A stretch of DNA of 64,000 nucleotides from contig NZ_JANLOD010000068.1 in NCBI RefSeq assembly GCF_025466085.1, positions 238,772 through 302,771 of the forward strand. The letters run 5' to 3'. Position numbers and translations under genes: made by a program. The DNA is from Pseudomonas sp. 14P_8.1_Bac3 (lineage in GTDB: Bacteria > Pseudomonadota > Gammaproteobacteria > Pseudomonadales > Pseudomonadaceae). Within the stretch, counting starts at the first letter, position 1, and every line of letters begins with the position of its first letter. The notes below the pieces were generated by a model. That model had not been told where the DNA came from, made no database searches, and saw only the letters and a list, made by a program, of their open reading frames with translations. Positions 19,842-30,942 of the stretch are shown piece by piece.

Positions 19842-19959
19842 GAAGTGCGAGGGCCTTCCGAGGCAATGACGCTAAATTGAGCCAGTAATGACGTCGACGC
19901 AATGGCGCCGATCACATCTGACAGCAAAATCTGTTCCCTTAAAGATCAACACAAGTCCA

Positions 19960-20052
19960 ATGTGGGAGCGGGCTCGCTCGCGAAGGGGCCGTAACATTCA
20001 ACGCCGGTGTTGCCTGTCAAACTGCTTTCGCGAGCAAGCCCGCTCCCACATT
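19960..20052. repeat. REP doublet (REPIN)
   Basis: Inverted GTGGGAGCGGGCTCGCTCGC (19962-19981) and GCGAGCAAGCCCGCTCCCAC copies upstream of yccS and downstream of the flavoprotein gene. Confidence 0.9.
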
Positions 20053-20067
20053 GGGTTTTGCGTGTAG

Positions 20068-21246
20068 TCAGACGAACTGCGCAGCGGCGTAACCCGAGGC
20101 CCAGGCCCACTGGAAGTTGAAACCGCCCAGGTGCCCCGTCACATCGAGTACCTCACCGATGAAATACAAACCGGGGCTTTTCAGCGATTCCATGGTCTTC
20201 GACGAAACCTCGCGGGTATCGACGCCGCCCAGGGTCACTTCCGCCGTGCGGTAGCCCTCAGTCCCGGCCGGTACGACTGTCCAGCTCGCCAGTTTTTCGG
20301 CGATGTCGGCAATTTCCCCGTGGGTGTACTGCTTCATCGGTTTGGAAACAAACCAGCTGTCCGCCAGCAGGTTGGCCATTTTCTTGGTGAATATCTCGCC
20401 GAGCAGGGTTTTCAGCTCGCTGTTCGGGCGTTCGGCTTGCTGCTGTTGCAGCCAGGCTGGCACGTCGTGATCCGGCATCAGGTTGATCTCGACCGTATCG
20501 CCGGATTCCCAGAACGATGAAATCTGCAGGATCGCCGGGCCACTGAGACCGCGGTGGGTGAACAGGATGTTCTCGCGGAAGCTCTGCTCGTTGCAGCTCA
20601 CCAGGCAATCCACCGAAGTGCCGGACAGCTCGGTGCACAGCGCCTTGAGTTGATCGGTGATGGTGAACGGCACCAGGCCGGCGCGAGTGGGCAGCAAGTC
20701 ATGGCCGAACTGTCTGGCCACTTGATAACCGAAGCCGGTCGCGCCCAAGGTCGGGATGGACAGGCCGCCGGTGGCGATCACCAGCGATTCGCAGGTCAAC
20801 TGACCGAGGGTGGTGTCCAGCAGGTAACCGCTTTCCACTTTCTCGATGGTCTGGATCGAGGTGTCGAGGTGCACGCTTACCCCAACCTGATCGCACTCGT
20901 TGAGCAGCATCTCGAGGATGTCGCTGGACTTGTTATCGCAAAACAGCTGGCCGAGTTTCTTTTCGTGGTACGGCACGCCGTGTTTGGCAACCAGGCCAAT
21001 GAAATCCCACTGGGTGTAACGCGCCAGGGCGGATTTGCAGAAATGCTCGTTGTGCGAGAGGAAATTGCCCGGTTCGGTGTACATGTTGGTGAAATTGCAG
21101 CGGCCACCGCCCGACATCAGGATTTTCTTGCCGGCCTTGTTCGCATGGTCGAGCAACATCACCTTGCGCCCGCGCCCGGCGGCGGTCAGCGCACACATCA
21201 ACCCTGCGGCGCCAGCGCCAATGATCACGACTTCGGTAGAGCGCAA
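20068..21246 (-). CDS. HI0933/YhiN-family FAD-dependent oxidoreductase
   Basis: A 392-aa flavoprotein. The N-terminal dinucleotide-binding motif VIIGAGAAGLMCA is followed by the family hallmark KILMSGGGRCNFTN. A second FAD-contacting segment is at the C-terminus (FIGEVLDVTGHLGGFNFQWA). The reaction is unknown for the family. The likely start is a TTG at 21246 (product MRSTEVVIIGAG...), which has AGAGGA eight bases upstream; a further in-frame GTG at 21273 lacks a ribosome binding site. Flanked on both sides by REP doublets. Confidence 0.83.
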   Translation of the reverse strand: MRSTEVVIIGAGAAGLMCALTAAGRGRKVMLLDHANKAGKKILMSGGGRCNFTNMYTEPGNFLSHNEHFCKSALARYTQWDFIGLVAKHGVPYHEKKLGQLFCDNKSSDILEMLLNECDQVGVSVHLDTSIQTIEKVESGYLLDTTLGQLTCESLVIATGGLSIPTLGATGFGYQVARQFGHDLLPTRAGLVPFTITDQLKALCTELSGTSVDCLVSCNEQSFRENILFTHRGLSGPAILQISSFWESGDTVEINLMPDHDVPAWLQQQQAERPNSELKTLLGEIFTKKMANLLADSWFVSKPMKQYTHGEIADIAEKLASWTVVPAGTEGYRTAEVTLGGVDTREVSSKTMESLKSPGLYFIGEVLDVTGHLGGFNFQWAWASGYAAAQFV

Positions 21247-21281
21247 AACGGTGTCCTCTTGATGTGTCACCACAAAATTGA

Positions 21282-21373
21282 CTGTGGGAGCGGGCTTGCT
21301 CGCGAAGAGGCCATCTCATTCAACATCAATGTCGACTGATCAAGCGCTTTCGCGAGCAAGCCCGCTCCCACAT
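21282..21373. repeat. REPIN with conserved loop
   Basis: Inverted GTGGGAGCGGGCTTGCTCGC copies. The loop contains the phrase CATTCAACATCAATGTCGAC, shared in variants with the doublets at 24373, 47276 and 56529. Confidence 0.9.
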
Positions 21374-21399
21374 TTGATTTCTGTCTGCCAGACGAGCGC

Positions 21400-22785
<1,386 letters not shown>

Positions 22786-22893
22786 GGGACTGGCCTGCAA
22801 AACAAAATGTCGCGCAGTGTATCAGTCCCGTGGCCATTCGCCCGTAGTTTCCGGACGAGAAGTCGCCGGGCGCAGGCACCTATCGTCTGGAAC

Positions 22894-24321
22894 CTAGGGC
22901 TCTATGTGCTCCTCTGGACGCTTGACGCGCCGTCCGTCTTCCCTGGACAGCTGCGAGAAGATGGTGGCCGCCAGCATCGCCATGATGCCCACGGTCACGA
23001 AGGTCAACTGGAACGCGCCCAACACCGTCTCGACCCCGTCATTGCCGACTTCTGCCGTGAATCCGCCGAGCAGCGCACCGGCGCAGGCCACGCCGAGGCT
23101 CAGGGACAGTTGCGCGACCACCGACAGCAAACTGTTGCCGCTGCTGGCGCTGGCGTCGTCGAGGTCGATCAGGGTCACGGTGTTCATCGCGGTGAACTGC
23201 AACGAGTTGATCGCGCCGAGAATGGCCAGCAGACACAGCAGCAGCCAGTACGGGGTCTGTTCGCTGACCAGTCCCATGCTCGCGAGCATGACGCCCAGCG
23301 CCAGTGTGTTGCCGGTGAGCACGATGCGATAACCCAGACGTTCGATCAGCGGCCGGGCGTACCACTTGGCGAACATCGCCGCCGCGGCCAGCGGCAACAT
23401 GCTCATCCCGGCCTGGGACGGCGAATAGCCCAGCGCCACTTGCAGCAATAGAGGCACGAGGAATGGCAGGGCGCCGCTGCCCAGGCGGGCGAACAGGTTG
23501 CCGAGGATGCCCACGGCAAAGGTCCGGGTCCTGAACAACGATGGCGCAAACAGCGGGTTATCGATGTGCCCGGCGCGCAGCCAGTACGCGGCGAGACACG
23601 CCATGCCGCCGAACAGCAGCAACATCACGCGCAGATGCGGCAGGTGCAATTCGCCAAGGCCTTCCATGGCAATGGTGATCAGCACCATCGCCGCGCCAAA
23701 CAGCAAAAAGCCGAGGCTGTCGAAGCGCGTGCGCTCCGTGCCGCGCAGGTCGGGGATGAATTTCCACACGGCGTAGCAGCCGATGGCGCCGACCGGCAAG
23801 TTGATCAGGAAGATCCAGTGCCAGGTCAGGTATTCCACCATCCAGCCGCCCATCGTCGGGCCGATCAACGGCCCGAGCAGTCCGGGGATGGTGATGAAGC
23901 CCATGATCCGCACCAGCTCCGAACGCGGGTAGGCGCGCAGCACCACGAGCCGCCCGACCGGCAGCATCAGTGCACCGCCGAGGCCCTGAATCACCCGGGC
24001 GCCAATCAGCAGGCTCAGGCTGCTCGACAATGCGCAGAGCAATGAGCCGATGCTGAACAGCAGGATCGCGCCAAAGAAGATTTTCTTGGTGCCGAAACGG
24101 TCGGCGATCCAGCCTGAGGCAGGGATCAGCAAGGCGACGGTGAGCATGTAGGCGATGATCACGCCCTGCATGCGCAGCGGGTCTTCCGCCAGGTCGCGGG
24201 CCATGGCCGGCAGGGCGGTGTTGAGGATCGTCCCGTCGAGGGACTGCATGAAGAAAGCGATGGCCACGACCCACGGCAACCAGCGGGCGGTGATGGGGTC
24301 GAGAGGTTGGCGGTTGGGCAT
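22894..24321 (-). CDS. mdtD: MFS multidrug exporter, DHA2 family (MdtD-like)
   Basis: A 475-aa inner-membrane proton-coupled transporter with about 14 hydrophobic segments. Motif A is seen as GWIADRFGTKK, the antiporter motif C as GLLGPLIGPTMGGWM, and the DHA2 signature near the N-terminus as DGTILNTALPAMA. The overall sequence resembles MdtD of E. coli, whose substrates are poorly known. No membrane-fusion partner or TetR-type regulator is adjacent. Confidence 0.85.
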   Translation of the reverse strand: MPNRQPLDPITARWLPWVVAIAFFMQSLDGTILNTALPAMARDLAEDPLRMQGVIIAYMLTVALLIPASGWIADRFGTKKIFFGAILLFSIGSLLCALSSSLSLLIGARVIQGLGGALMLPVGRLVVLRAYPRSELVRIMGFITIPGLLGPLIGPTMGGWMVEYLTWHWIFLINLPVGAIGCYAVWKFIPDLRGTERTRFDSLGFLLFGAAMVLITIAMEGLGELHLPHLRVMLLLFGGMACLAAYWLRAGHIDNPLFAPSLFRTRTFAVGILGNLFARLGSGALPFLVPLLLQVALGYSPSQAGMSMLPLAAAAMFAKWYARPLIERLGYRIVLTGNTLALGVMLASMGLVSEQTPYWLLLCLLAILGAINSLQFTAMNTVTLIDLDDASASSGNSLLSVVAQLSLSLGVACAGALLGGFTAEVGNDGVETVLGAFQLTFVTVGIMAMLAATIFSQLSREDGRRVKRPEEHIEP

Positions 24322-24372
24322 GGGACCTCTTGTGGAAGACGTGTTAATGCGATGTCGTGGCGGATCACAATC

Positions 24373-24464
24373 CCTGTGGGAGCGGGCTTGCTCGCGAAGA
24401 GGCCATCACATTCAATATCAATGTTGACTGAACCACCGCTTTCGCGAGCAAGCCCACTCCCACA
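24373..24464. repeat. REPIN with conserved loop
   Basis: Inverted GTGGGAGCGGGCTTGCTCGC copies. The loop phrase CATTCAATATCAATGTTGAC is nearly that of the doublet at 21282. Lies between the MFS and TldE-like genes. Confidence 0.9.
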
Positions 24465-24492
24465 GTGTCTGCGGTTCGCCGGGATGTTCTGT

Positions 24493-25830
24493 TTACAGCG
24501 TCAGGGTCAACCGGCTCACCAGCGCCCCCGGCAACAGCGCCGACGCCGTGGCCCGCTGACTGTAGGTGCTCGCCGACAGCAGCAGCTCGCGCTCTTCGGT
24601 CAACGCCTCCAGTTGAGAACCGAGCAGGCTGTAGGCGCTGTCGTCAAAGCGCATGGTGCCCACCGGCGCCTGGATTTCGCCGTTCTCGACCCAGAACGTG
24701 GCAAACCGCGTCATGCCGGTCAGGCGTGCCGCCGGTTGGTCCGAGAAGTTCAGGTACCAGAGGTTGCTGATATACAGCCCCGTGCCCAGTTGCTTGAGTA
24801 TCTCTGCATCAGGCAACGTTCCGGCGGCCATGTTCAATGCATCGGGCATCTCACCGCCGCCGGCGCCGTTGGCGGTCAGGCCGTATTCGGCAGCGCTGCG
24901 CGAGCTGACCATCTGCTCGCCGGCCTTGCCCTCGACGATCAACGCGAGATCGCTGCGCGGATAGCCTTCGCCGGAAAACGCCGGGCTCAGCGAACCGCTG
25001 ACTTTCTCCTCAAGTGAAACCAGCGGACTGAACGCATGATCGCCTGCATAGAGCTTTTGCAGGGGACTGCTCTTGCTGGCCACCGACTGCGCGGAGAACC
25101 CGCCCCAGGACAGCAGCCCGATGATTTCTTCCAGCGCTGCCGGTGCCAGATAAGCGCGGTAATCACCCGGAGCCAAAGTGCGTAACGGTCGCCCCAGAAA
25201 CGCCAGTTGCTCCCGCGCCAACGCAAAGCGCCGGGCAAAACCTTCGCTGCTCCAATTGTGCCCGGCGTAACTGGCTTTCACCGCCTGACCGTTGTCGTGA
25301 AACAGGCTGAAGTCGAAATTGAAACTGTTGGCCTGATGCCAACCGAATGCGCCGGAGGAACTGGCGAAACCGCGGCTGATCGGCCCGGCCGCATAGAAGC
25401 CCACCAGGTCCAGCCCTTCGGCGGCCCGGGTGATTTCAGCGACGACCTGCTCAGTGTCTGGCAGCGGATGTGTCTGCACGTTCTTGCTCTGCCAGCCGTT
25501 GTGATTGAGCAGCAGGTAAGGATCCTGCGGCAACAGCGGCAAGGTCTCGCGCAACTGTTGCAGGCCCTCGGCCAAACGTTGCACGTCGACATCGGCGTCG
25601 CCCGACAGCGTGATGTCGAGGTCGGCATGGCGGCCATCGTTGATCAGTTTGAAGCCGACGCTCGCTTGCTGGACCTGGCCGGCCTGGCGCACTTTCCCAT
25701 GGTTGAAACGCACGAACGCCGATGATTCGGCGGCGTAGCTGAGGGTGAATTGCTCCGGCTCGCGAATCGCTTCGCGCAGCCAGTTGACCAAGGCTTTGAA
25801 TGACTCGGCCTGATTGTTTGGTGTACTCAT
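24493..25830 (-). CDS. TldE/PmbA-like subunit of a TldD/TldE-type protease
   Basis: A 445-aa member of the TldD/PmbA superfamily lacking the zinc-binding HExxxH, as expected for the non-catalytic TldE/PmbA partner. Conserved family segments near the C-terminus include GLYISNLWYLNFSD and a glycine-rich RFATFWVENGEIQAPV. In the known heterodimer TldE pairs with TldD to degrade unfolded or modified peptides. The start codon overlaps the TldD-like stop by one base (TGATG), so the two are translationally coupled. This pair is more divergent than the usual TldD/PmbA and may have a special substrate. Confidence 0.8.
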   Translation of the reverse strand: MSTPNNQAESFKALVNWLREAIREPEQFTLSYAAESSAFVRFNHGKVRQAGQVQQASVGFKLINDGRHADLDITLSGDADVDVQRLAEGLQQLRETLPLLPQDPYLLLNHNGWQSKNVQTHPLPDTEQVVAEITRAAEGLDLVGFYAAGPISRGFASSSGAFGWHQANSFNFDFSLFHDNGQAVKASYAGHNWSSEGFARRFALAREQLAFLGRPLRTLAPGDYRAYLAPAALEEIIGLLSWGGFSAQSVASKSSPLQKLYAGDHAFSPLVSLEEKVSGSLSPAFSGEGYPRSDLALIVEGKAGEQMVSSRSAAEYGLTANGAGGGEMPDALNMAAGTLPDAEILKQLGTGLYISNLWYLNFSDQPAARLTGMTRFATFWVENGEIQAPVGTMRFDDSAYSLLGSQLEALTEERELLLSASTYSQRATASALLPGALVSRLTLTL

Positions 25831-27272
25831 CAGGCGTCACCCCCGAAAACATCGACATTGCTGAACACGCACGCCGGCGACGCATGACCGACGCGGATGA
25901 CCTGGTTCGGTTCACCCTTGCCACAGTTCGGCGTGCCCAACACCTTGAAGGTGCTGGCGTCGCCGACGGCGCTGAGGCTTTTCCAGAACTGCGCGGAAAT
26001 CGCCCGGTAGTTTGGGTTCTTCACCACGCCCTTGAGTTCGCCGTTTTCGATCAACTGCGCCCATTCGCAGCCGAACTGGAACTTGTTGCGCGCATCGTCG
26101 ATCGACCACGAACGGTTGGTGCTCATCAAAATGCCGTGTTCGATGTTGCCGATCAGTTGCTCCAGCGGCTGATCGCCGGGTTCGATGTTGAGGTTGGCCA
26201 TGCGGTCGATGGGCGGCCGGTTCCAGCCGCAGGCGCGGCTGTTGGCGACGCCGTCCATGCCGGCACGAAATTGCGATAACGCGCCGCCTAATGGCCGCAG
26301 GAGCAAACCTTCCTTGATCAGGAATTGCTTGCTCGCTGCCGTGCCGTCGTCGTCATGGCCGTAACTGGCGAGCTGTTCGGGAATGTCCGGGTCGAAGGTG
26401 ACGTTGAGCAGTTTCGAGCCGTATTGAAGATGGCCGAAGTCCTCTGCCTTGACGAAACTGGTGCCGGCGTAATTGCGCTCGTCGCCGAGGATGCGGTCCA
26501 GCTCCAGCGGGTGGCCGATGGATTCGTGGATCTGCAGCATCATCTGGTCGGGCATCAGCAACAGGTCGCGGCGACCTTGCGGGGTGTTCGGCGCCAGTAG
26601 CAATTGCAGCGCCTGATCGGCGACGTTTGGCCCGGCACCGACCAGGCCGCAGCGGCTGATGACGTCCGCGCCACCCTGCTGGCCGAAGTTCTCGCGGCCG
26701 AGGCTGCGGGTCTGGCTGTCGTTGCCGTCGTAGGCGGTGACATCGAGGCCCGGGTAGACGAACCGTTGTGCCTGGCGCAGCTCGGCGCCGGCGCTGTTGA
26801 GGTAGATCTGCTCGACGTGGGTAATGCCGATGCTCACCTGCCAGTTCACCAGGCGCTCGTCCTTGGGCACGGCGGCGGATTCGGCGCCGAGCAGTTGGTA
26901 GCAATCGCTGAGGGACGGGAAGGGCTGGTCGAGGTTCGGTGAAAAATAATCGGCGCGGTCGCTGGAAACCGCTTGTTCGCGCAGGTCGAGCAGGGCGTGG
27001 GGCTTGAGTTGGCGGGCGTGTTGTTCGGCCCGCTCGAGCGCCGATTGCAGGCCTTGTGGCGACAGGTCATTGGTCGCGGCATAGGCTTCGACGCCGTTGA
27101 CGCGAACCGTAAGCATCGCGCCTTCGTCACGCCTCAGGCTCGGAGGTTCGGCGACATTCTTGCGCACCGACAGGTACTGGCCGGACTCGCGCACATAACG
27201 CAGCGAAAAGAATTCAGCGCCCGTGCGCAAGGCAGCGAAGCGCTGCTTGAGCTGGGGGTGGAAATCGAACAT
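25830..27272 (-). CDS. TldD-like zinc metalloprotease
   Basis: A 480-aa TldD/PmbA protein with the metal-binding HESIGH near residue 255 (HExxxH) and the downstream cysteine ligand in GTPNCGKGEP near the C-terminus. It should be the catalytic half of the pair with the following gene. TldD/E proteases act in the cytoplasm through an internal chamber open only to extended peptides; some mature microcins or degrade CcdA. No peptide precursor gene is evident here. The ATG at 27272 follows AAGGAGG by four to six bases. Confidence 0.85.
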   Translation of the reverse strand: MFDFHPQLKQRFAALRTGAEFFSLRYVRESGQYLSVRKNVAEPPSLRRDEGAMLTVRVNGVEAYAATNDLSPQGLQSALERAEQHARQLKPHALLDLREQAVSSDRADYFSPNLDQPFPSLSDCYQLLGAESAAVPKDERLVNWQVSIGITHVEQIYLNSAGAELRQAQRFVYPGLDVTAYDGNDSQTRSLGRENFGQQGGADVISRCGLVGAGPNVADQALQLLLAPNTPQGRRDLLLMPDQMMLQIHESIGHPLELDRILGDERNYAGTSFVKAEDFGHLQYGSKLLNVTFDPDIPEQLASYGHDDDGTAASKQFLIKEGLLLRPLGGALSQFRAGMDGVANSRACGWNRPPIDRMANLNIEPGDQPLEQLIGNIEHGILMSTNRSWSIDDARNKFQFGCEWAQLIENGELKGVVKNPNYRAISAQFWKSLSAVGDASTFKVLGTPNCGKGEPNQVIRVGHASPACVFSNVDVFGGDA

Positions 27273-27437
27273 TCGTGAACCTCCTTGGTGGGGAGTGGCG
27301 GTGTAGCGGTGTTGCGAAGGGGGGGTGAAACGTTTGCGTGGCGCTAGATTAGGCCTGCGAGGGGGGTGTGATCAAGGACGGAGCGGTGGGGAAGCTTTAT
27401 CGGGTAAGTCGGAAGAGATGTATTGGATGGCTGGGCC

Positions 27438-27535
27438 CTTTCGCGAGCAAGCCCGCTCCCACATCCGATTTCCGGTGTGCACAAATAGTGTGCTCACTGA
27501 AGATCCCCTGTGGGAGCGGGCTTGCTCGCGAAGGC
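27438..27535. repeat. REP doublet (REPIN)
   Basis: Inverted TTCGCGAGCAAGCCCGCTCC and complement between the tldD-like gene and betA. Confidence 0.9.
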
Positions 27536-27555
27536 AGCGCCGCGGTGAAAGGGCC

Positions 27556-29259
27556 TTACTGGGCAGTCAGGCTCACATCCCGCAACGGCTTGCCCCGCAC
27601 CGGCGCATCGCCGGCCACGAAGTAAGCGGCCTGGCTGCGCGGCAGCGGCTGACGACCGCGGATCTTGTCGGCAATTTTCTCGGCGATCATGATCGTTGGC
27701 GCATTCAGGTTGCCGGTGGTGATGATCGGCATGATCGACGCATCGACCACGCGCAGGCCTTGCATGCCGTGCACGCGGCCTTCGCCATCGACTACCGCCA
27801 TGTCGTCGGTGCCCATCTTGCACGAGCACGACGGGTGGAACGCGGTTTCGGCGTGTTCGCGGATGAACTTGTCCAGCTGCTCATCGGTTTGCACGTCGAT
27901 GCCCGGGCTGATCTCGCGGCCACGGAACGCATCCAGTGCCGGCTGCTGCATGATTTCACGGGTCAGGCGGATGCCGTCGCGGAATTCCTGCCAGTCCTGT
28001 TCGGTCGCCATGTAGTTGAACAGGATGCTCGGGTGCTGGCGTGGGTCCTTGGACTTGGCCTGAATGCGACCGCGGCTCGGCGAACGCATGGAGCCCATGT
28101 GCGCCTGGAAGCCGTGCTCTTTCACGCCGTTGCTGCCGTTGTAGTTAATCGCCACCGGCAGGAAGTGGTACTGGATGTTCGGCCAATCGAATTCCGGACG
28201 GGTGCGGATGAAACCGCCGGCTTCGAACTGGTTGCTGGCGCCGATGCCGGTGCCGTTGAACAGCCATTCGGCACCGATGGCCGGTTGGTTGTACCAGAGC
28301 AGCGACGGGTACAGCGAGACCGGTTGGGTGCAGGCGTATTGCAGGTACAGCTCAAGGTGATCCTGCAGGTTTTCACCGACGCCGGGCAGGTCGTGGACCA
28401 CCGGGATGTCGAGCTTGTTCAGCAGTTCGGCCGGGCCGACGCCGGAGCGTTGCAGAATCTGCGGAGACGCGATGGCGCCGGAGCACAGCAGCACTTCTTT
28501 GCGGGCGCGGGCTTCAACGCGCTCTTCAGCGGCACCGACCAGGTAACGCACGCCGACCGCACGCTTGCCTTCGAAGAGGATCTTGTCGGTCAGGGCGTGG
28601 GTGACGATCGTCAGGGTCGAGCGCTTCTTGGCGACGTCCAGGTAACCGCGCGCGGTGCTGGCGCGGCGGCCGTTCGGCGTCACGGTGCGGTCCATCGGGC
28701 CGAAGCCTTCCTGCTGGTAACCGTTGAGGTCTTCGGTGCGCGGGTAACCGGCCTGCACGCCGGCTTCAACCATGGCGTGGAACAGCGGGTTGTTGCCGGC
28801 TTTCGGCGTGGTCACGCTGACCGGACCGTCGCCGCCGTGGTAGTCGTTCGGGCCGATGTCGCGGGTTTCGGCCTTGCGGAAATACGGCAGGCAGTTCAGG
28901 TAATCCCAGTCTTCCAGACCTGGCAGTTTCGCCCAGTTGTCGTAGTCCATGGCGTTGCCGCGGATGTAGCACATGCCGTTGATCAGCGAAGAGCCGCCGA
29001 GGCCCTTGCCGCGACCGCATTCCATCCGGCGACCGTCCATGTGCGGTTCCGGATCGGTTTCGTAGGCCCAGTTGTAGCGACGGCCTTGCAGCGGGAACGC
29101 CAGGGCAGCCGGCATTTGCGTGCGGAAGTCGAAACGGTAATCCGGACCGCCGGCTTCGAGCAGCAGGACGGTGACGCCCTCGTCTTCAGTCAGACGGGTC
29201 GCCAGGGTGTTACCGGCCGAGCCGGCACCGATGATGATGTAATCGAATTCTTGGGACAT
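27556..29259 (-). CDS. betA: Choline dehydrogenase
   Basis: A 567-aa FAD-dependent enzyme of the GMC oxidoreductase family. It oxidises choline to betaine aldehyde and can carry it on to betaine at the membrane. The FAD motif IIGAGSAGNTLA is at the N-terminus. GMC signatures GRGKGLGGSSLING and SGAIASPQILQRSGVGP are present, and the catalytic His lies in HPSCSCKMG. The ATG at 29259 (MSQEFDYI) has GAGGG eight bases upstream. It is last in betI-betB-betA, with a REP doublet before it. Confidence 0.96.
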   Translation of the reverse strand: MSQEFDYIIIGAGSAGNTLATRLTEDEGVTVLLLEAGGPDYRFDFRTQMPAALAFPLQGRRYNWAYETDPEPHMDGRRMECGRGKGLGGSSLINGMCYIRGNAMDYDNWAKLPGLEDWDYLNCLPYFRKAETRDIGPNDYHGGDGPVSVTTPKAGNNPLFHAMVEAGVQAGYPRTEDLNGYQQEGFGPMDRTVTPNGRRASTARGYLDVAKKRSTLTIVTHALTDKILFEGKRAVGVRYLVGAAEERVEARARKEVLLCSGAIASPQILQRSGVGPAELLNKLDIPVVHDLPGVGENLQDHLELYLQYACTQPVSLYPSLLWYNQPAIGAEWLFNGTGIGASNQFEAGGFIRTRPEFDWPNIQYHFLPVAINYNGSNGVKEHGFQAHMGSMRSPSRGRIQAKSKDPRQHPSILFNYMATEQDWQEFRDGIRLTREIMQQPALDAFRGREISPGIDVQTDEQLDKFIREHAETAFHPSCSCKMGTDDMAVVDGEGRVHGMQGLRVVDASIMPIITTGNLNAPTIMIAEKIADKIRGRQPLPRSQAAYFVAGDAPVRGKPLRDVSLTAQ

Positions 29260-29310
29260 TGAATGCACCCTCTTTGAAAGTGGTCAGGTCAGGCGAGTGC
29301 TGCGCACTCG

Positions 29311-29380
29311 ATTCGCGAGCAGGCTCGCTCCCACATCGGAACGCGTACTCCTGTGGGAGCGGGCTTGCCCGCGAAGAGGC
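29311..29380. repeat. REP doublet (REPIN)
   Basis: Inverted TTCGCGAGCAGGCTCGCTCC and GTGGGAGCGGGCTTGCCCGC copies of slightly different subtypes between betB and betA. Confidence 0.88.
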
Positions 29381-29407
29381 CCGCGCAGGCAATACAAGAC
29401 TCGGGGC

Positions 29408-30880
29408 TTAGAACACCGAGGCGTAATCGCCCAACTCGACCTGTACCGATTTGATGCGAGTGAAGTTGTTCAGCGAGCTGATGCCGTTCTCACGGCCCAC
29501 ACCGGATTGCTTGTAGCCGCCGACCGGCATCTTCGCGTCGGACTCGCCCCAGGCGTTGATCCAGCAGATACCGGCTTCCAGTTGATGAATCACGCGGTGA
29601 GCGCGGTTCAGGTCCTTGGTGACGATGCCAGCGGCCAGGCCGAAGTCGGTGTCGTTGGCACGACGGATCACTTCTTCTTCGGTGTCGTAGGTCAGGATGG
29701 CCATGACCGGGCCGAAGATTTCTTCGCGCACGATGGTCATGTCGTCGGTGCAGTCGGTGAACACGGTTGGTGCCACGTACGCGCCTTTGGCGAAGTCGCC
29801 TTCGGTCAGACGGCTGCCGCCACACAGCACGCGAGCGCCTTCTTCCTTACCTTTGGCGATGTAACCCAGCACGCTTTCCATGTGGGCGAAGCTGACCAGA
29901 GGGCCGAAGTTGGTGTTTTCGTCTTCCGGGTTGCCGATGCGGATGCGCGCAACGCGCTCGGCGATCTTGGCTTCGAACGCGGCTTTCAGGTGCGTCGGGA
30001 TGAACACGCGAGTGCCGTTGGTGCATACCTGGCCGGAGCTGTAGAAGTTGGCCATCATCGCGGTGTCGGCGGCGCGGTCGAGGTCGGCGTCGTCGAAAAT
30101 GATCAGCGGGGACTTGCCGCCCAGTTCCATGGTCACGTCTTTGAGCGAAGAGCTGGAGGCGCTGGCCATGACCTTCTTGCCGGTGTCGGTGCCGCCGGTG
30201 AAGGAGACTTTTTCGATGCGCGGGTGCTCGGTCAGCCAGGTGCCGACTTCACGGCCGCTGCCGGTCAGGACGTTGAACACGCCCGCCGGAACGCCGGCTT
30301 CGGTGTAGATCTCGGCCAGTTTCAGGGTCGTCAGGGAGGTGACTTCGCTTGGCTTGAAGATCATCGCGTTGCCGGCGGCCAGGGCCGGTGCGGATTTCCA
30401 CAGGGCGATCTGGATCGGGTAGTTCCATGCGCCGATACCGGCCACGACGCCCAGCGGCTCGCGACGGGTGTAGACGAACGAAGTGGTGCGCAGCGGGATC
30501 TGCTCGCCTTCGATGGCCGGGACCAGGCCGGCGTAGTATTCCAGCACGTCGGCGCCGGTGACGATGTCGACGTAGCGGGTTTCGGAGTACGACTTGCCAG
30601 TGTCCAGGGTTTCCAGGGCGGCCAGTTCATCGTTGCGCTCGCGCAGGATGTCGACGGCGCGACGCAGGATGCGCGAACGCTCCATGGCGGTCATCGCGGC
30701 CCAGATTTTCTGGCCCTTTTCGGCGCTGACCACGGCACGTTCGACGTCCTCTTTGGTGGCGCGTTGGACGTTTGCGAGGACTTCACCGTTAGCCGGGTTG
30801 ATGGCTTCGAAGGTGGCATCGCTGCCAGCGTCGGAGTAAGCGCCATCGATGTAGAGTTTTTGCAATTCGAAACGGGCCAT
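29408..30880 (-). CDS. betB: Betaine aldehyde dehydrogenase
   Basis: A 490-aa NAD(P)-dependent aldehyde dehydrogenase converting betaine aldehyde to glycine betaine. The general-base glutamate lies in VTMELGGKSPLII, and the catalytic cysteine in YSSGQVCTNGTRVF. The substrate and cofactor motifs GIGAWNYPIQIA and SFTGGTDTGKKV are typical of BetB. The length matches the family. It sits between betI and betA on the same strand, 62 bases after betI. Confidence 0.97.
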   Translation of the reverse strand: MARFELQKLYIDGAYSDAGSDATFEAINPANGEVLANVQRATKEDVERAVVSAEKGQKIWAAMTAMERSRILRRAVDILRERNDELAALETLDTGKSYSETRYVDIVTGADVLEYYAGLVPAIEGEQIPLRTTSFVYTRREPLGVVAGIGAWNYPIQIALWKSAPALAAGNAMIFKPSEVTSLTTLKLAEIYTEAGVPAGVFNVLTGSGREVGTWLTEHPRIEKVSFTGGTDTGKKVMASASSSSLKDVTMELGGKSPLIIFDDADLDRAADTAMMANFYSSGQVCTNGTRVFIPTHLKAAFEAKIAERVARIRIGNPEDENTNFGPLVSFAHMESVLGYIAKGKEEGARVLCGGSRLTEGDFAKGAYVAPTVFTDCTDDMTIVREEIFGPVMAILTYDTEEEVIRRANDTDFGLAAGIVTKDLNRAHRVIHQLEAGICWINAWGESDAKMPVGGYKQSGVGRENGISSLNNFTRIKSVQVELGDYASVF

Positions 30881-30942
30881 AAAGTCCTCGCAAGTGCATC
30901 AGTGATTGGCGCGGTCCGGTGGTTGAGCGTTCTGTGTGTGCT

